Below, one piece after another: positions 1 to 9,406 of a stretch of DNA of 64,000 nt (position 1 is its first letter; every line of letters begins with the position of its first letter). Both the position numbers and the translations under genes were made by a program. Origin of the DNA: Silvibacterium dinghuense (GTDB lineage Bacteria > Acidobacteriota > Terriglobia > Terriglobales > Acidobacteriaceae); NCBI RefSeq assembly GCF_004123295.1, contig NZ_SDMK01000001.1:248001-312000 (forward strand). The letters run 5' to 3'. Under the pieces are notes generated by a model, which saw only the letters and a list, made by a program, of their open reading frames with translations, ran no database searches and was not told the DNA's origin.

Positions 1-1138
1 CAAACTCCACCGCCGCCTGCGTGCCCATGGTCGTGAGTCCGCTGAAGACCAGCATCTTTTTTCCGGGCTGCACGCCGGGCAGAAGCGCAAGGATGGCGTA
101 ATCCTTGTCGAGAGGATGCTCGGGCCTGGCATATACGGCCGGCTCACCGGGTTTTGGATGGTGGTTGGCGATGCCGGCAAAGTCATCCCCGCGCATCAGC
201 GTGAAGTCGGTCGTCGAGGTGATGTCGCGGAGGGATAGATTCTCAGCCACCGAGCCGATAAAGACCAGATTGCGCAGTTTTGCCTCATCCCAGGTGACGA
301 GAAGGCTGCGTTTCAGGGTGAAATCCGCGTGATGGGCGTCAAATAAACGGGTGATATCGTAGACCGCAGCCGTTTCGCCAATTCCGGTATAAGTATCGAC
401 CAGGTTGGCGTCGGAACCTGCCTGTGTACCCGGTGGCGCATAGCGCAGGCCGGAGCGCGAGTCACCGGTAAAAAGCGCGTTGCTGTATATCACCAGCGAG
501 TCTTCCGCAAAGAACGGCCCCCACAGGCGCTCCAGGCTGGAGCGCTTGACGGGTGTGTGTGACCAGCCCCACCATCCAGCGCCACCGAGAACGAGCAAGG
601 CGGCCAAGGCCAGCACAAGCGGCAGCCATTTTGGAAGACGTGCAGGCCTCTGCCGCTCCGGGTCGGAAGCAGCCTCGGTCACAGCCGGGGGAAGCGCAGC
701 CGCAGGTTCCACGACAGCAACTTCCACCGGATGCGGAGCCTTCCCGGCTTCATTCCGGAGGTGGAAGGCAGGAAGATAATGTCCTTTGGGGATCTCGAGG
801 ATCAGCTCTTCCCCGGCGCCTTCATCGGAAAAGTAGTCCGTCAGCTTCATGCGCAGCAGGCGGGCCTGCGTGCGGACGATGCTGTCCTCGCTCGAGTTAT
901 ATCCGGCTGCGCGGCCAAATACACGCATGCCGATCTGTTGCTCGGTCGCCTCTTCCGGGGCGTCACGCAGGGCGCAATCCGCTACGTAAAATAGGAAGTC
1001 GCGCAGCCGGATCGAAGACCGGAAGCGTTGACTGACGGCAATCCGCTCCACCAACGCCCGACGTGCATCGACCCCTTCGCTGTCGGAAATATCCAGCTGG
1101 GGACCCTCGGGAATAGGAGCTGTAGCATCGCCTGCCAT
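1..1138 (-). CDS. Winged-helix, single-TM regulator-like protein (partial, 3' end outside window)
   Basis: Reading the minus strand from ATG at 1138 gives an open frame of 379 codons that runs off the left edge. Residues about 30-115 look like an OmpR/CadC-type winged helix (LRDFLFYVADCALRD, then IGMRVFGRAAGYNSSEDSIV and a LEIPKGHYLPAF wing). A single membrane helix follows at about 170-190 (PLVLALAALLVLGGAGWWGW), then a globular C-terminal domain. The protein is a full-length paralogue of the regulator at 13845-15194: the same order, the same IVRTQ segment, and matching C-terminal motifs (GLTTMGTQAAVEF here, GTSMAGTECAWDF there). Both sit divergent from an Oar-like TonB receptor. I infer a membrane-anchored transcription factor sensing through its non-cytoplasmic domain; the ligand is unknown. 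Confidence 0.82.
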   Translation of the reverse strand, partial: MAGDATAPIPEGPQLDISDSEGVDARRALVERIAVSQRFRSSIRLRDFLFYVADCALRDAPEEATEQQIGMRVFGRAAGYNSSEDSIVRTQARLLRMKLTDYFSDEGAGEELILEIPKGHYLPAFHLRNEAGKAPHPVEVAVVEPAAALPPAVTEAASDPERQRPARLPKWLPLVLALAALLVLGGAGWWGWSHTPVKRSSLERLWGPFFAEDSLVIYSNALFTGDSRSGLRYAPPGTQAGSDANLVDTYTGIGETAAVYDITRLFDAHHADFTLKRSLLVTWDEAKLRNLVFIGSVAENLSLRDITSTTDFTLMRGDDFAGIANHHPKPGEPAVYARPEHPLDKDYAILALLPGVQPGKKMLVFSGLTTMGTQAAVEF

Positions 1139-1166
1139 TGCAACAATCGAGTCTTTCACACGGCAT

Positions 1167-1189
1167 TTCACGGGTCAAATCACCGTGAA
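1167..1189. promoter_or_regulatory. Inverted repeat, candidate operator between regulator and TonB receptor
   Basis: TTCACGG, nine bases, CCGTGAA form a perfect 7-bp inverted repeat 28 bp upstream of the regulator start (1138, minus). A further TTTCACACGG lies immediately beside it (1154-1163). Position and symmetry suggest a binding site controlling one or both divergent genes; no binding protein can be named from the sequence. Confidence 0.3.
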
Positions 1190-1383
1190 CCACGTTGTCA
1201 GATATTGATTTTAAAGCGCAGGCTTTCTAGCGGTTTCAATTTACTGGTCGATGGCTTTCATGTAGTTACAGGCGCTGCCGACCGGGTTTGCATCCTAATA
1301 CCTATATTTGCCTCGCCCACGGACAGGCCTGCAGCCGCCGCCGGGGGCTTCACATACGCTGCTCTACATTTTGGAGGTAAGTG

Positions 1384-4300
1384 ATGTCCCTACCAGACCG
1401 TCCCCGCCCCGCGCGGTGCTTTTCCAGCCGTGCCCCCCTGGCAGCCCTGCTGCTGATCTTCGCTTTTGGATTCTTCTCCTCATCCAGCGCCTTCGCGCAG
1501 GCCGTTTACGGATCCATCTTTGGCACCGTCACCGATAACACCGGCGCCGTGGTTCCCGGAGCCACTGTCACCATCACCGATACCACCAAGGGCACCTCGG
1601 TAAATGTGCAGACGAATCCCACCGGCGACTACCGCGTGGACCACCTCATTCCGGACACCTACAGCGTGACTGTCGCCGCTTCCGGCTTCCAGACCAGCGC
1701 GGTACCGGGCGTGGTGGTGTATGCCGACACCGCCCCCAAGGTGAACGTGAAGCTCGAGATCGGCTCGGCTACGACGACCGTCCAGGTGACCGGGGCCGCT
1801 CCGCTGCTCCAGACCGACCGCGCCGACGTCAGCACCGTCCTGAATACGCGCGCCATCGAAGATCTCCCCAACCTGGGCCGCAACTTCACCTCGTTTGAGC
1901 TGCTGACCCCGGGCACTACCTATATCGGGTGGAGCGTCGGCCAGTCGACCAACCCGCAGCAGAGCCAGCAGATCGAGGTCAACGGCCAGCTGCCCTTCGC
2001 CACCGGCTATGAGTTGGACGGCACGGACAACCAGGACCCCATCCAGGGCGTGGCAGTCATCAACCCGAACCTCGATGCCGTTTCGGAAATGAAGGTCACC
2101 TCGCAGAACTATGACGCCGAGTTCGGCAAGGCGGTCGCCGGCCTGGTCACGGCGCAGACCCGTTCGGGCAGCAACGACTTCCACGGTTCAGCCTTCGAAT
2201 TCCGCCGCACCGATGCACAGCAGGCGCGTGACCCGTTCACCCAGATCGGCTCCGGTTCCATCCCATCCTTCGTCCACAACCAGTTCGGCGGCTCCCTCGG
2301 CGGACGCATCTTCAAGGACAAGCTCTTCTTCTTTGGCGACTACCAGGGCCTGCGCGAGAAGACCGGCACCACGATCCTGACCACCGTACCCACAGCACTC
2401 GCACACACCAGCTGCACCACCGGCGACTGCAACCTGAGCGATTACCTCAATACCTCGCTCAGCGGCGGATCTACCTATCAGGTCTATGATCCCGAGACGA
2501 ACACATCCGGCCTGACCGGTCGTACGGCCTTTACCGACAACATCATTCCGGCGAGCCGTCTCTCCACCCCGGCGATCAACCTCATGAAAGACATGCCGCT
2601 CCCGAACTATGGCAACGGCAGCATCTATGACAACTATGCCGGTTCGGGCTCGGGCGGCTTCAACACCGACCAGTTCGACGTCCGCATCGACTACCAGATC
2701 ACTCCGAAGTTCCACACCTTCGGCCGTTATACCCGTTTCAACTCGAACCTCGATGGCGATCCGGTCTTTGGCGCAGCAGGTGGTCCGGGCTACGGACTGA
2801 GCGACTTCGCCGGAACCGACACTGCACTCGATCAGAGCGTGGCCGCCGGAGGCGACTATGCCCTCTCCAATAGCTGGCTTACGGACTTCCGCTTCGGCTG
2901 GTTCCGTCTGCACATCAATGAGGAAGGCCCGGACTACGACCAGGCTCTCGGCACCGCTCTGGGCATCCCGGGTGTAAACCAGGGCGACCTCTCGCTTACC
3001 GGCGGGCTGCCGCAATTCCAGATCGGCGTGCCGTCGAACGGCTCCAACGGCAGCTCGACCGTCACCTATGGCACCTCGGCGGAGACCTACCTCCAGACCG
3101 AGAGCCAATTCCAGGGCGTGAATAACTGGACCCACTCGGTGGGCAACCACAACATCAAGTTCGGCGCCGATATTCGCTATGCCATGAACCACCTGGTCGG
3201 CGTCAACAACAACAACCTGCTCTCCGGCCAATTCGAATTTCCGGGAACGGTCACCTCCGGTACCGGCAGCCAGGGCCTCGGCTTTGCCACCTTCATGCTG
3301 GGCGATGTCTACAGCTTCTATCGTACGGAGCTGCAGAACACCAGCGCTGCCGAACGCCAGAAGCGCATGTTCTTCTATGCGCAGGACCAGTGGCGCGCCA
3401 CCCAGACTCTTACTCTTAGCTATGGACTCCGCTGGGAGCTCTACTTCCCCGAGTCGGTTGCCGGCAAGGGCCAGGGCGGCCTGCTTGACCTGAATACGGG
3501 CGATGTCCGCATTGCGGGCTACGGCGGCTACAACAACTCCATGAACGTGAACATGGAGTATGCACACTTGGCTCCGCGCCTCGGCGTGGCCTGGCAGGTA
3601 CGCCCCAATACGGTCGTCCGCGCCGGATACGGCCGTGTTTACGGCATGGGCTGGTCGGGTGACACCTTCGGTGAGGTGCTGACCTTCTCCTATCCAACGG
3701 CAATCGTCCAGAACCTCAACGCCCCGAATTCCTATTACTACAACTTCAACCTGACCGACGGTCCTCCGTCGTATACCTTCCCATCAATCCCGACGAATGG
3801 CAATTATGTACTGCCGGATGGCATCGAACAGCCAACGCGTCCGCTGACCATGCGTATCCCCACGCTGGATGCCTGGAACTTCATGGTCCAACAGCAGCTC
3901 AGTGCAACCTCGTCATTGCAGATTGGCTATATCGGCAGCCATGGCATCCACAACATGTTCGACTCGTCGAACCAGGCAAACCCGAACCAGAACACACTGG
4001 CCGGTTTCGATTGCAGCAATGCTCCCGCAGGCTGCAACCTGCCGATCAATCCCAACACCGGTGTGGCATACACCTACGACGAACGGCTGCCCTACTATGA
4101 CGGCACGGCACAGTCCGAACTCGGTGTGAAATTCGGTGCGCCTTACGGCTGGACGCAGTCGCTGCGCTATAACGCCAACCAGGCCACCACCAGCTACCAG
4201 GCCCTGCAGGTGGTTTATGAGAAGCGCTTCTCGCAGGGCTTCCAGCTGCTCTCTCACTACACCTGGTCGCACGCCCGCGCCAACGAGTCGGATTACTTCT

Positions 4301-4974
4301 TCATGAACTCGCGCGCTGACTACGGCAACAGCTACTACAACCGCCGCAACGTCTTCGTCACCGCCGGCAACTGGGATCTGCCCTTTGGCAAAAACAAGCT
4401 GGTGGGCAGCAACGTCCCCGGCTGGGTAAACCAGATCATCGGCGGCTTCGTCCTCAACGGCACGCTCACCTGGGAAGGCGGCCTGCCCTTCACTCCGTAC
4501 TACAGCCTGTGCACCGAAGATCAGGACGTAGACGGCGCTGGCGGAACGCTCTGCCGCCCGAACAAGGTTGGCTCACAGCTGGGTGCCGACATGCACATCG
4601 GCTCATTTGATCCGGTAGCTCATACCGTCCGTTACTTCCCCAACTACCCCACGCTGGCGACCGCCGGCCAGGTGGAAGGTCCTTACAGCCGTCCTAATCC
4701 GGGCACCTTTGGCAACATCGAGCGTGACTCGCTCTGGGGTCCTGGCCTCATCAACACCGATCTTGGCCTGACGAAGAAGTTCTTCCTCACCGAGAAGCTG
4801 AATATGCAGCTTCAGGCGCAGGCCTTCAACGCCTTCAACCATGCCAATCTCGGCCAGCCCAACGCCTGCGTCGACTGCGGCTCGACCACCTCTGGCCTCA
4901 TCAACGACATCGTCGCCTCGCAGGATGGAACCTCGATGCGGCGCCTGCAATTCTCTGCACGCTTCCAGTTCTAA
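1384..4974 (+). CDS. TonB-dependent receptor, Oar-like, with carboxypeptidase-regulatory-like domain
   Basis: A 1196-residue outer-membrane protein. I chose ATG 1384 because GGAGG at 1373-1377 lies 6 nt upstream; GTG 1381 would be only 3 nt away. The signal peptide covers about residues 1-38 (LAALLLIFAFGFF, cleavage near AFAQA). A carboxypeptidase-regulatory-like beta-sandwich follows at about 40-125 (GTVTDNTGAVVPGATVTITD), then a plug region at about 130-240 containing ELDGTDNQDP, and a long barrel ending in a terminal Phe (RLQFSARFQF), as expected for Bam-dependent insertion. The length and order match Oar-like receptors common in Acidobacteria, which are thought to import large substrates such as oligosaccharides; the substrate here is unknown. 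A strong terminator follows at 5002-5045. The divergent regulator (1-1138) is the likely controller. Confidence 0.93.
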   Translation: MSLPDRPRPARCFSSRAPLAALLLIFAFGFFSSSSAFAQAVYGSIFGTVTDNTGAVVPGATVTITDTTKGTSVNVQTNPTGDYRVDHLIPDTYSVTVAASGFQTSAVPGVVVYADTAPKVNVKLEIGSATTTVQVTGAAPLLQTDRADVSTVLNTRAIEDLPNLGRNFTSFELLTPGTTYIGWSVGQSTNPQQSQQIEVNGQLPFATGYELDGTDNQDPIQGVAVINPNLDAVSEMKVTSQNYDAEFGKAVAGLVTAQTRSGSNDFHGSAFEFRRTDAQQARDPFTQIGSGSIPSFVHNQFGGSLGGRIFKDKLFFFGDYQGLREKTGTTILTTVPTALAHTSCTTGDCNLSDYLNTSLSGGSTYQVYDPETNTSGLTGRTAFTDNIIPASRLSTPAINLMKDMPLPNYGNGSIYDNYAGSGSGGFNTDQFDVRIDYQITPKFHTFGRYTRFNSNLDGDPVFGAAGGPGYGLSDFAGTDTALDQSVAAGGDYALSNSWLTDFRFGWFRLHINEEGPDYDQALGTALGIPGVNQGDLSLTGGLPQFQIGVPSNGSNGSSTVTYGTSAETYLQTESQFQGVNNWTHSVGNHNIKFGADIRYAMNHLVGVNNNNLLSGQFEFPGTVTSGTGSQGLGFATFMLGDVYSFYRTELQNTSAAERQKRMFFYAQDQWRATQTLTLSYGLRWELYFPESVAGKGQGGLLDLNTGDVRIAGYGGYNNSMNVNMEYAHLAPRLGVAWQVRPNTVVRAGYGRVYGMGWSGDTFGEVLTFSYPTAIVQNLNAPNSYYYNFNLTDGPPSYTFPSIPTNGNYVLPDGIEQPTRPLTMRIPTLDAWNFMVQQQLSATSSLQIGYIGSHGIHNMFDSSNQANPNQNTLAGFDCSNAPAGCNLPINPNTGVAYTYDERLPYYDGTAQSELGVKFGAPYGWTQSLRYNANQATTSYQALQVVYEKRFSQGFQLLSHYTWSHARANESDYFFMNSRADYGNSYYNRRNVFVTAGNWDLPFGKNKLVGSNVPGWVNQIIGGFVLNGTLTWEGGLPFTPYYSLCTEDQDVDGAGGTLCRPNKVGSQLGADMHIGSFDPVAHTVRYFPNYPTLATAGQVEGPYSRPNPGTFGNIERDSLWGPGLINTDLGLTKKFFLTEKLNMQLQAQAFNAFNHANLGQPNACVDCGSTTSGLINDIVASQDGTSMRRLQFSARFQF

Positions 4975-5001
4975 AAACCGGCAGAGAATGAACGGTAATA
5001 C

Positions 5002-5045
5002 GGCCTGCTCCGCGACTCGCAAGAGTCAGGAGCAGGCCATTTTTT
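5002..5045 (+). terminator. Rho-independent terminator after TonB receptor
   Basis: GGCCTGCTCC (5002-5011) and GGAGCAGGCC (5029-5038) form a perfect 10-bp stem followed by ATTTTTT. It lies 27 bp after the receptor stop codon and before the tRNA gene. Confidence 0.9.
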
Positions 5046-5080
5046 GTGCCTGCGATCCACAGCCTTGTCCCCTCCAAGAG

Positions 5081-5109
5081 TTGGCATAAGGCCCATCGAA
5101 TGTTAATCT
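5081..5109 (+). promoter_or_regulatory. Sigma-70-type promoter for tRNA-Val
   Basis: TTGGCA (5081-5086) and TAATCT (5104-5109) are separated by 17 bp. The predicted start lies about 12 bp before the tRNA, and the site sits between the upstream terminator and the tRNA. Confidence 0.55.
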
Positions 5110-5128
5110 GAATATCGAACCCACCCCG

Positions 5129-5203
5129 GGTCGCATAACTCAGCGGTAGAGTGCTTCCTTCACACGGAAGAAGTCGTAGGTTCGAATCCTGCTGCGACCA
5201 CCA
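5129..5203 (+). tRNA. tRNA-Val (anticodon CAC), CCA encoded
   Basis: The complete cloverleaf can be drawn by hand. The acceptor stem is GGTCGCA with TGCGACC (7 bp), the D arm ACTC/GAGT, the anticodon stem CTTCC/GGAAG with loop TTCACAC, and the T arm GTAGG/CCTGC with loop TTCGAAT. The anticodon CAC reads GUG (valine). The discriminator base is A at 5200, followed by an encoded CCA (5201-5203). Confidence 0.96.
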
Positions 5204-5324
5204 ATCACACCTCGAAAATCAGATTGCGGATATATTCCCTGTCACGAACGATGGGGCCAGCCGAATTCCGTTCGCGACAGAGCGAGGAACTTCCCTGCTT
5301 CGCTCGCAGACAGATCTCCTATGC

Positions 5325-6788
5325 CTACTTGAGTGCCCGGATGATCTCTAGCTCCTGCGCTGCCAGATCATGCGGCAGGGGTGCATATCCGAGGGAGGCA
5401 CACTGCTTTTGTCCCGTTGTCAGCATCCACGACAATAATCGAGTCATTGCATCTTTCTTCTGCGGCTCTATGCCCTGCGTCGGAATCAGCAACCAGGTAA
5501 AAGTGCTGATCGGATAAGCATCCTTGTTCGAGGCATTCAGTATGGAAAGGATTTGCCCCTGGCCTGGAGATATGCCTGCACCCATGGCAGCAGCGGTAAT
5601 GCTGACAAGGTCAGCCTTGATAAAACGGCCGGCAGGATTGCGCACGGGAGCGTAATTCAACTGATGCTGAATGGCATAGATCAACTCGACATAGCCAATG
5701 GAGTTCGGTGTGTTTTGAACCAGCGCCGTGACACCTTCACTGCCAGTCGCACCTGTGCCTACCGGCCAGCTCACATGAGTCCCACTCCCCACCGCGTTCT
5801 TCCACTCAGGGCTGCTCAGCGAAAGGTAGCTCGTCCAGACAAAGGTCGTGCCGCTCCCGTCCGAGCGATGAACCACTCTGATATCCGCATTCGGAAGATG
5901 AGCCCCGTGATTGGCTTCAAGAATCCGTGGATCATTCCACTTGCGAATCGTACCCGCATAGATGCCGACAAGAATCTCCGGTGTCAGCCGGAGGCTGCCG
6001 TGCAGATCAGGCAGGTTGTAAATCGGCACCACGCCTCCCAGCACGGTGGGAATCTGCACAAGATGAAGTTGCGCCGGAGAAGCATCCTCGCGCAAGGGCA
6101 TATCGGATGCCGCGAAGTCGACCTTGGCATCCTTGAGTTGTTGAATTCCTGCTTCAGAACCCACTGCGTCATAAGTGATGGAGATGCCGGAGGATTCAAA
6201 CCACTTCCGATAGAGTGGCGCCGGAAGCGTAGCTCCCGCAGCACGCAAATGCAGCCCTGTCATTGCTTCAGCAGCCGGAGAAGTGGGATCCACAACACCG
6301 GCATGAATCGCCTGTAGCAGACGCGAAGCGATCTGGTCTGCAAGGTCGTTCGTAATGCTGGTGGTATGAAAGCGGGTAGGCGTCACAAGATAGGACCACA
6401 GGACCTCACCTGACCTGCTGACAGCCTCCACCGACAGATACCCCTGATAATTCGTTACGGTGGAGCTGTTCGAACGTGGATTGAGGGAGACGACACCCGT
6501 CGGCCAGATGCTCGATGTGCCGCGCAAGGTAACATCCGCGGTCGGAGCTTTCTCGACGACCTCCAGGCTTCCGCTCTTTTTCAATCGCTGGATCAATCTC
6601 TGCCGCATCGCAGTGGCGCCGGGCCCATTGCCCACGGAATCGATCTGGATGGTGTGGACAGCATGGATAGCCTCCGCTGTCTGCGCCTGGACACACGGGA
6701 ACAGGCCCACGCAGAAAGCAGCGACGACAGCTCGCCACAAGAATTCTCTCCGGCTCCACTTCAATCCCTGGATCATTCGCATTTGCAT
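5325..6788 (-). CDS. PstS-like phosphate-binding protein with extra N-terminal domain
   Basis: 487 residues. The N-terminus carries a twin-arginine-like motif (SRREFLWRA) before a hydrophobic stretch and a VQAQ cleavage site, so export by Tat is plausible. Residues about 38-165 form an additional domain (HTIQIDSVGN, then an alternating beta pattern) that I do not recognise; it resembles small periplasmic alpha/beta domains. Residues about 178-487 are a PstS phosphate-binding protein: GAGATLPAPLY-like start (AAGATLPAPLYRKWF), SDMPL, and the phosphate loop HRSDGSGTT. Canonical PstS is about 320-350 residues, so this is a fusion. No pstC, pstA, pstB or phoU lies nearby, so a role outside a standard Pst transporter (scavenging or sensing) is possible. 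The PstS assignment is firm; the role of the first domain is unknown. Confidence 0.85.
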   Translation of the reverse strand: MQMRMIQGLKWSRREFLWRAVVAAFCVGLFPCVQAQTAEAIHAVHTIQIDSVGNGPGATAMRQRLIQRLKKSGSLEVVEKAPTADVTLRGTSSIWPTGVVSLNPRSNSSTVTNYQGYLSVEAVSRSGEVLWSYLVTPTRFHTTSITNDLADQIASRLLQAIHAGVVDPTSPAAEAMTGLHLRAAGATLPAPLYRKWFESSGISITYDAVGSEAGIQQLKDAKVDFAASDMPLREDASPAQLHLVQIPTVLGGVVPIYNLPDLHGSLRLTPEILVGIYAGTIRKWNDPRILEANHGAHLPNADIRVVHRSDGSGTTFVWTSYLSLSSPEWKNAVGSGTHVSWPVGTGATGSEGVTALVQNTPNSIGYVELIYAIQHQLNYAPVRNPAGRFIKADLVSITAAAMGAGISPGQGQILSILNASNKDAYPISTFTWLLIPTQGIEPQKKDAMTRLLSWMLTTGQKQCASLGYAPLPHDLAAQELEIIRALK

Positions 6789-6950
6789 TCCGATCGTCTG
6801 TTCCGAATATTTTGGGCGAGTCCCAAGGGTATTCGTTCTTTATTTCAATTTGTAAAAAGATAGGAGCGCGATGGAGTCCGTCATCGCATCTCTTTCGCCA
6901 TAGCCCGCGTCTCCCATGGCGCTCGATCTCCAGGAACAGCCTGGGGGCGG

Positions 6951-6978
6951 TTGACTCATCGACTCGCCTCTCTATATA
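6951..6978 (+). promoter_or_regulatory. Sigma-70-type promoter of the GH3 gene
   Basis: TTGACT (6951-6956), 16 bp, TATATA (6973-6978). The predicted transcription start is near 6985, about 54 nt before the GH3 start codon. Confidence 0.55.
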
Positions 6979-7038
6979 GGCTGGATATGGCTCGCGGCTG
7001 TTCGAAAATCGAGCCAGAATCCATGATCCGGAGCATGC

Positions 7039-9324
7039 ATGAGCAGGAACCTCAAAAGAGCAAGTGGCGTCATCCCGGCATTCCGAGGAAAAACGGTTCG
7101 ATATCGGCTTTTATCGACCCTGTTGATGGTATCGCCGCTTCTTGCTCATGCGCAGGCAAAACCAGGCGCGCAATACAGGGATGCTCGAGCTCCGCTGGAG
7201 GAGAGAGTAAACGACCTTTTGAAGCGAATGACGCTTCCGGAAAAAGTTCGCCAACTCGACATGTACTCAAGTGCCCGAGAGATCATGAGCATGCATACCG
7301 ATGACACCCACGCTGCACTGGATGCGGTATTTGTTCCCGAAAAGGCCCAGACGTTGTGGGGCGATCTCGGGGTCGGCGCTGTTCATGACCTGAATCCGAC
7401 TCCGGAGCAGGCGAATGCGATCCAGAGGTGGGTGATCTCCCATAACCGGCTTGGAATCCCGGCCTTGTTCATTGAAGAAGGGCTGCATGGGTACGACACC
7501 GGGACGGTCTTTCCGGCGCCGATCGGGCTGGCAGGAACCTGGGATCGAGACGTTGCCCGCGAAACAGGCGCGGCCATTGCCTCCGAGGCACGTTCGCATG
7601 GAGTCCATATGATTCTCGGGCCGGTTCTGGATCTTGCACGCGATCCGCGCTGGGGCCGAGTCGAGGAAGACTTCGGTGAGGACACTTATCTAACAGGTCA
7701 GCTCGGCCTGGCCTATGTTCGCGGTATGCAGGGCGACACGCTTGCGAGCGACCACACAACGATTGCGGAGCCAAAGCATTTCGTCGGACACGGCTCTCCG
7801 GAAGGCGGACAGAATACCTCGCCCGTTCACATGGGCGAGCGTGAACTGCGCACCGAGATGCTTGCAGCCTTTGAGCCTGCATTTCGAGAAGGCCATGCGA
7901 TGAGCACGATGGCCGCGTATCACGAAATCGACGGCATCCCCATGACTGCGGACCCGCTCGTGCTGAAGCAGATTCTTCGCGGTGAGTGGGGATTTCAAGG
8001 CTTTGTTCTATCCGATCTGGGAGCGATCCGCAGACTGTATGAGGACCATCGTGTCGCACCGTCGCCCCAGGCAGCCTCGTGCCTCGCCATCCGTTCCGGC
8101 GTGGACATGCAGTTCTACGATTTCGATCACGAGGTATTTCAAAAGGCATTGCAGGACTGCGTCAGCTCCGGCTCTCTGCCGATAAAAGATCTGGATCGCG
8201 CCGTTCGCGGTGTGCTGCGCGTGAAATTCATGCTGGGGCTGTTCGATCACCCCTATGTGGACCCAGCATTGATGGCGCGCACCGAACGCGCGCCTGCGCA
8301 TCTTGCACTCTCGCTTCGATCTGCGCGCGAGTCCATGACGCTTCTGAAGAACGAGAACCATCTTCTTCCACTCGCAAAGACAATCCAGCGTATTGCCGTG
8401 ATCGGTCCGAATGGAAACATCGCACGGTATGGAGACTACGAGCGCGAAACAAATGGCAAGCGGATAAGTATTCTCGACGGAGTCAAGGCTGAGGTGCCCG
8501 GAGCCTCTGTAACGTTCGATGACGGAAAAGATATTGCTTCCGCCGTTGCAGCGGCGAAGCAGGCTGACGTCGTAATCCTCGGAATGGGCGAATGGCAGGG
8601 AGTGGAGGGCGAAGGGTTCGACCGCATGAATCTCGATCTGCCGGGCAACCAGGAAGCATTGCTTGAGGCAGTCGCAGCAACGGGCAAGCCGATGGTGCTC
8701 ATTCTGGAAAATGGAAGGCCATTAACTATCGGATGGGCAAAGCAGCACATACCAGTCATCCTGGAGGCATGGTATCCGGGAGAATTCGGCGGTCAGGCCA
8801 TTGCGGAGACGCTCTTCGGCGACAACAATCCGGCGGGCCATCTTACGATCACGTTCCCCAAGAGCACAGGACAGCTGCCGATGTATTACAGCTCCGATCC
8901 ATCTCGCGTGCATAAATACGTCGATGATGATGGCAAGCCCTTATTCCCGTTCGGCTGGGGTTTGAGCTACACCACATTCCACTACGACCGGCTTGCAGCA
9001 ATGCCCTCAAAGCAAGGAGACAATGCTGAAGTACATGTAACCGTCGATGTCACAAATGATGGATCGAGAGATGGCGACGATGTGGTGCAGCTTTATCTGC
9101 GCCGTGACTTCAGCAGCGTCGAAACACCGGAGCGGGAATTAAAAGGATTCTTGCGCGTGCATCTCAAGGCCGGAGAGACGAAAACAGTTTCCTTCGAGCT
9201 ATCACCACGCGATCTTCAAATCTGGAATGCTCAGCAGCAATGGGTGGTGGAACCAGGGAGCTATACCCTCTGGGCCGGCGACTCTTCTCTGGCTAACCTC
9301 AAAGCTACATTTATCCTTCGATAG
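7039..9324 (+). CDS. Glycoside hydrolase family 3 beta-glucosidase, exported
   Basis: 761 residues. An N-terminal hydrophobic segment ending LLAHAQA looks like a signal peptide after a rather long basic n-region, so the enzyme probably acts in the periplasm. The GH3 N-terminal barrel carries the family motifs GPVLDLARDPRWGR, KHFVGHGSPEGG and FVLSDLGAI, whose Asp is the expected nucleophile. The second domain contains the loop GEGFDRMNLDLPGNQ, and the C-terminus is a fibronectin-III-like domain (VDVTNDGSRDGDDVVQLYL). Length and order match BglX-like enzymes that release glucose or xylose from beta-linked oligosaccharides; the exact sugar cannot be read from sequence. The usual SDW/SDY at the nucleophile is SDL here. 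It stands alone, with its own promoter at 6951-6978. Confidence 0.93.
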   Translation: MSRNLKRASGVIPAFRGKTVRYRLLSTLLMVSPLLAHAQAKPGAQYRDARAPLEERVNDLLKRMTLPEKVRQLDMYSSAREIMSMHTDDTHAALDAVFVPEKAQTLWGDLGVGAVHDLNPTPEQANAIQRWVISHNRLGIPALFIEEGLHGYDTGTVFPAPIGLAGTWDRDVARETGAAIASEARSHGVHMILGPVLDLARDPRWGRVEEDFGEDTYLTGQLGLAYVRGMQGDTLASDHTTIAEPKHFVGHGSPEGGQNTSPVHMGERELRTEMLAAFEPAFREGHAMSTMAAYHEIDGIPMTADPLVLKQILRGEWGFQGFVLSDLGAIRRLYEDHRVAPSPQAASCLAIRSGVDMQFYDFDHEVFQKALQDCVSSGSLPIKDLDRAVRGVLRVKFMLGLFDHPYVDPALMARTERAPAHLALSLRSARESMTLLKNENHLLPLAKTIQRIAVIGPNGNIARYGDYERETNGKRISILDGVKAEVPGASVTFDDGKDIASAVAAAKQADVVILGMGEWQGVEGEGFDRMNLDLPGNQEALLEAVAATGKPMVLILENGRPLTIGWAKQHIPVILEAWYPGEFGGQAIAETLFGDNNPAGHLTITFPKSTGQLPMYYSSDPSRVHKYVDDDGKPLFPFGWGLSYTTFHYDRLAAMPSKQGDNAEVHVTVDVTNDGSRDGDDVVQLYLRRDFSSVETPERELKGFLRVHLKAGETKTVSFELSPRDLQIWNAQQQWVVEPGSYTLWAGDSSLANLKATFILR

Positions 9325-9406
9325 CCGTCTTTCACACGCCACTGCGGTGATCCATCTTCATCAAGGTAGATCGCCGCGGTATGCCTCATTGATAGATCGA
9401 TGTAAT

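Noticed and set aside
2188-3567. Minus-strand open frame of 459 codons
   Set aside because: Antisense to the first TonB receptor, with no motifs.
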